From: Beijerinckiaceae bacterium | GTDB lineage: Bacteria > Pseudomonadota > Alphaproteobacteria > Rhizobiales > Beijerinckiaceae | Reading direction: 5' to 3' | Assembly (NCBI GenBank): GCA_947456315.1 | Contig: CANGRU010000010.1 | Coordinates: forward strand, 1 to 13,924 | Length of the DNA stretch: 13,924 nucleotides | Shown here: one piece after another, positions 13,660 to 13,924 of the stretch | How the letters are laid out: each line of letters opens with the position of its first letter | How positions within the stretch are numbered: position 1 is the first letter of the stretch | Notes under the pieces: generated by a model | Seen by the model: only the letters and a program-made list of their open reading frames with translations | Told to the model about the DNA's origin: nothing | Databases searched by the model: none | Position numbers and translations under genes: made by a program

Positions 13660-13924
13660 TCAATCCTGTTTTTTGGCGGCGAGCGACTCGAGCCCGCCAA
13701 TGTGAATGACGGGCGCTGGTGCGACCGGCGGCGAGATGCTGATGTTTTCTATCTTGAAGCGTGCGTGAATGGCAAAATGCAAATCGCTTTTCACGCGACC
13801 GGCCTTTTCAACATCCCCGACAAAACAGACGAGCTCGAATTTGAGCAAGGTCTCGGTCATAGCGATAAACAGAACCGCGGGCGCCGGGAGTTTTTCAACC
13901 AGCTCATGACCCTTGGCCACATCC
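13660..13924 (-). CDS. MscS-type mechanosensitive channel, C-terminal part (5' end outside window)
   Basis: The last ~88 residues of a protein whose C-terminus matches the cytoplasmic C-terminal domain of MscS-family channels: PAPAVLFIAMTETLLKFELV, then CFVGDVEKAGRVKSDLHFAI, then HARFKIENISISPPVAP. In this family the motif L-x-F-E-L-x-x-F-V followed by V-K-S-D-L-x-F-A-I precedes a proline-rich end. The frame is open to the window edge; the GTG near 13920 is an internal valine, not a start. Such channels release solutes on hypo-osmotic shock from the inner membrane. The gene sits directly upstream of the CAP lipoprotein gene. Confidence 0.8.
   Translation of the reverse strand, partial: DVAKGHELVEKLPAPAVLFIAMTETLLKFELVCFVGDVEKAGRVKSDLHFAIHARFKIENISISPPVAPAPVIHIGGLESLAAKKQD

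Noticed and set aside
1..13924. Mobile elements, CRISPR arrays, toxin-antitoxin or defence genes
   Set aside because: No transposase, regularly spaced repeats, terminal inverted repeats or defence-family motifs were seen on either strand.

Overview
The window looks chromosomal and alphaproteobacterial, most likely Hyphomicrobiales (Rhizobiales-like). The reasons are a HemY-type protein tail next to a tRNA-Thr, a cobalamin-riboswitch-controlled btuB, an OpgC-type membrane acyltransferase, and Bug/TctC-type solute-binding proteins encoded without their membrane partners. Base composition and codon use look even throughout. I see no transposase, integrase, phage gene, CRISPR array or plasmid function.

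Layout. (1) 1-593: the 3' end of a hemY-like gene and a tRNA-Thr(CGT), both on +. (2) 690-3520, read on -: a cobalamin riboswitch, btuB (outer-membrane B12 receptor), a small DUF6580-type membrane protein that could be the inner-membrane B12 carrier, then an intrinsic terminator. (3) 3601-4951, on -: a Tat-exported alpha/beta hydrolase related to the FrsA/dihydroxypseudooxynicotine-hydrolase group, with its own terminator. (4) 5148-6173, on +: the first Bug/TctC solute-binding protein, divergent from the hydrolase. (5) 6182-9233, on -: an OpgC-like acyltransferase, an overlapping exported SGNH-fold protein, and a DMT/EamA transporter. (6) 9372-11508, on +: a second, clearly paralogous Bug/TctC protein followed by an LLM-class flavin monooxygenase, closed by a bidirectional terminator. 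(7) 11545-12973, on -: a PHB-depolymerase-family esterase and msrB, tightly coupled. (8) 13136-13924, on -: the end of an MscS-type channel gene and a CAP-domain lipoprotein gene.

How the genes may work together. Block 2 is a self-contained B12 uptake operon: the riboswitch controls the outer-membrane receptor and probably the candidate inner-membrane carrier behind it. Blocks 3-4 and 6 each pair an exported solute-binding protein with a catabolic-looking enzyme, which suggests scavenging of organic acids or aromatic/organosulfur compounds; the substrates cannot be read from sequence. Block 5 pairs a membrane acyltransferase with a periplasmic SGNH protein, the arrangement used for acylating periplasmic or surface glycans. 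Here the SGNH protein appears to lack its catalytic histidine. Blocks 7 and 8 look like housekeeping or stress functions.

The observations most worth a second look are the B12 operon with the DUF6580 protein, the histidine-less SGNH protein overlapping opgC, and the two orphan Bug paralogues flanking that module.
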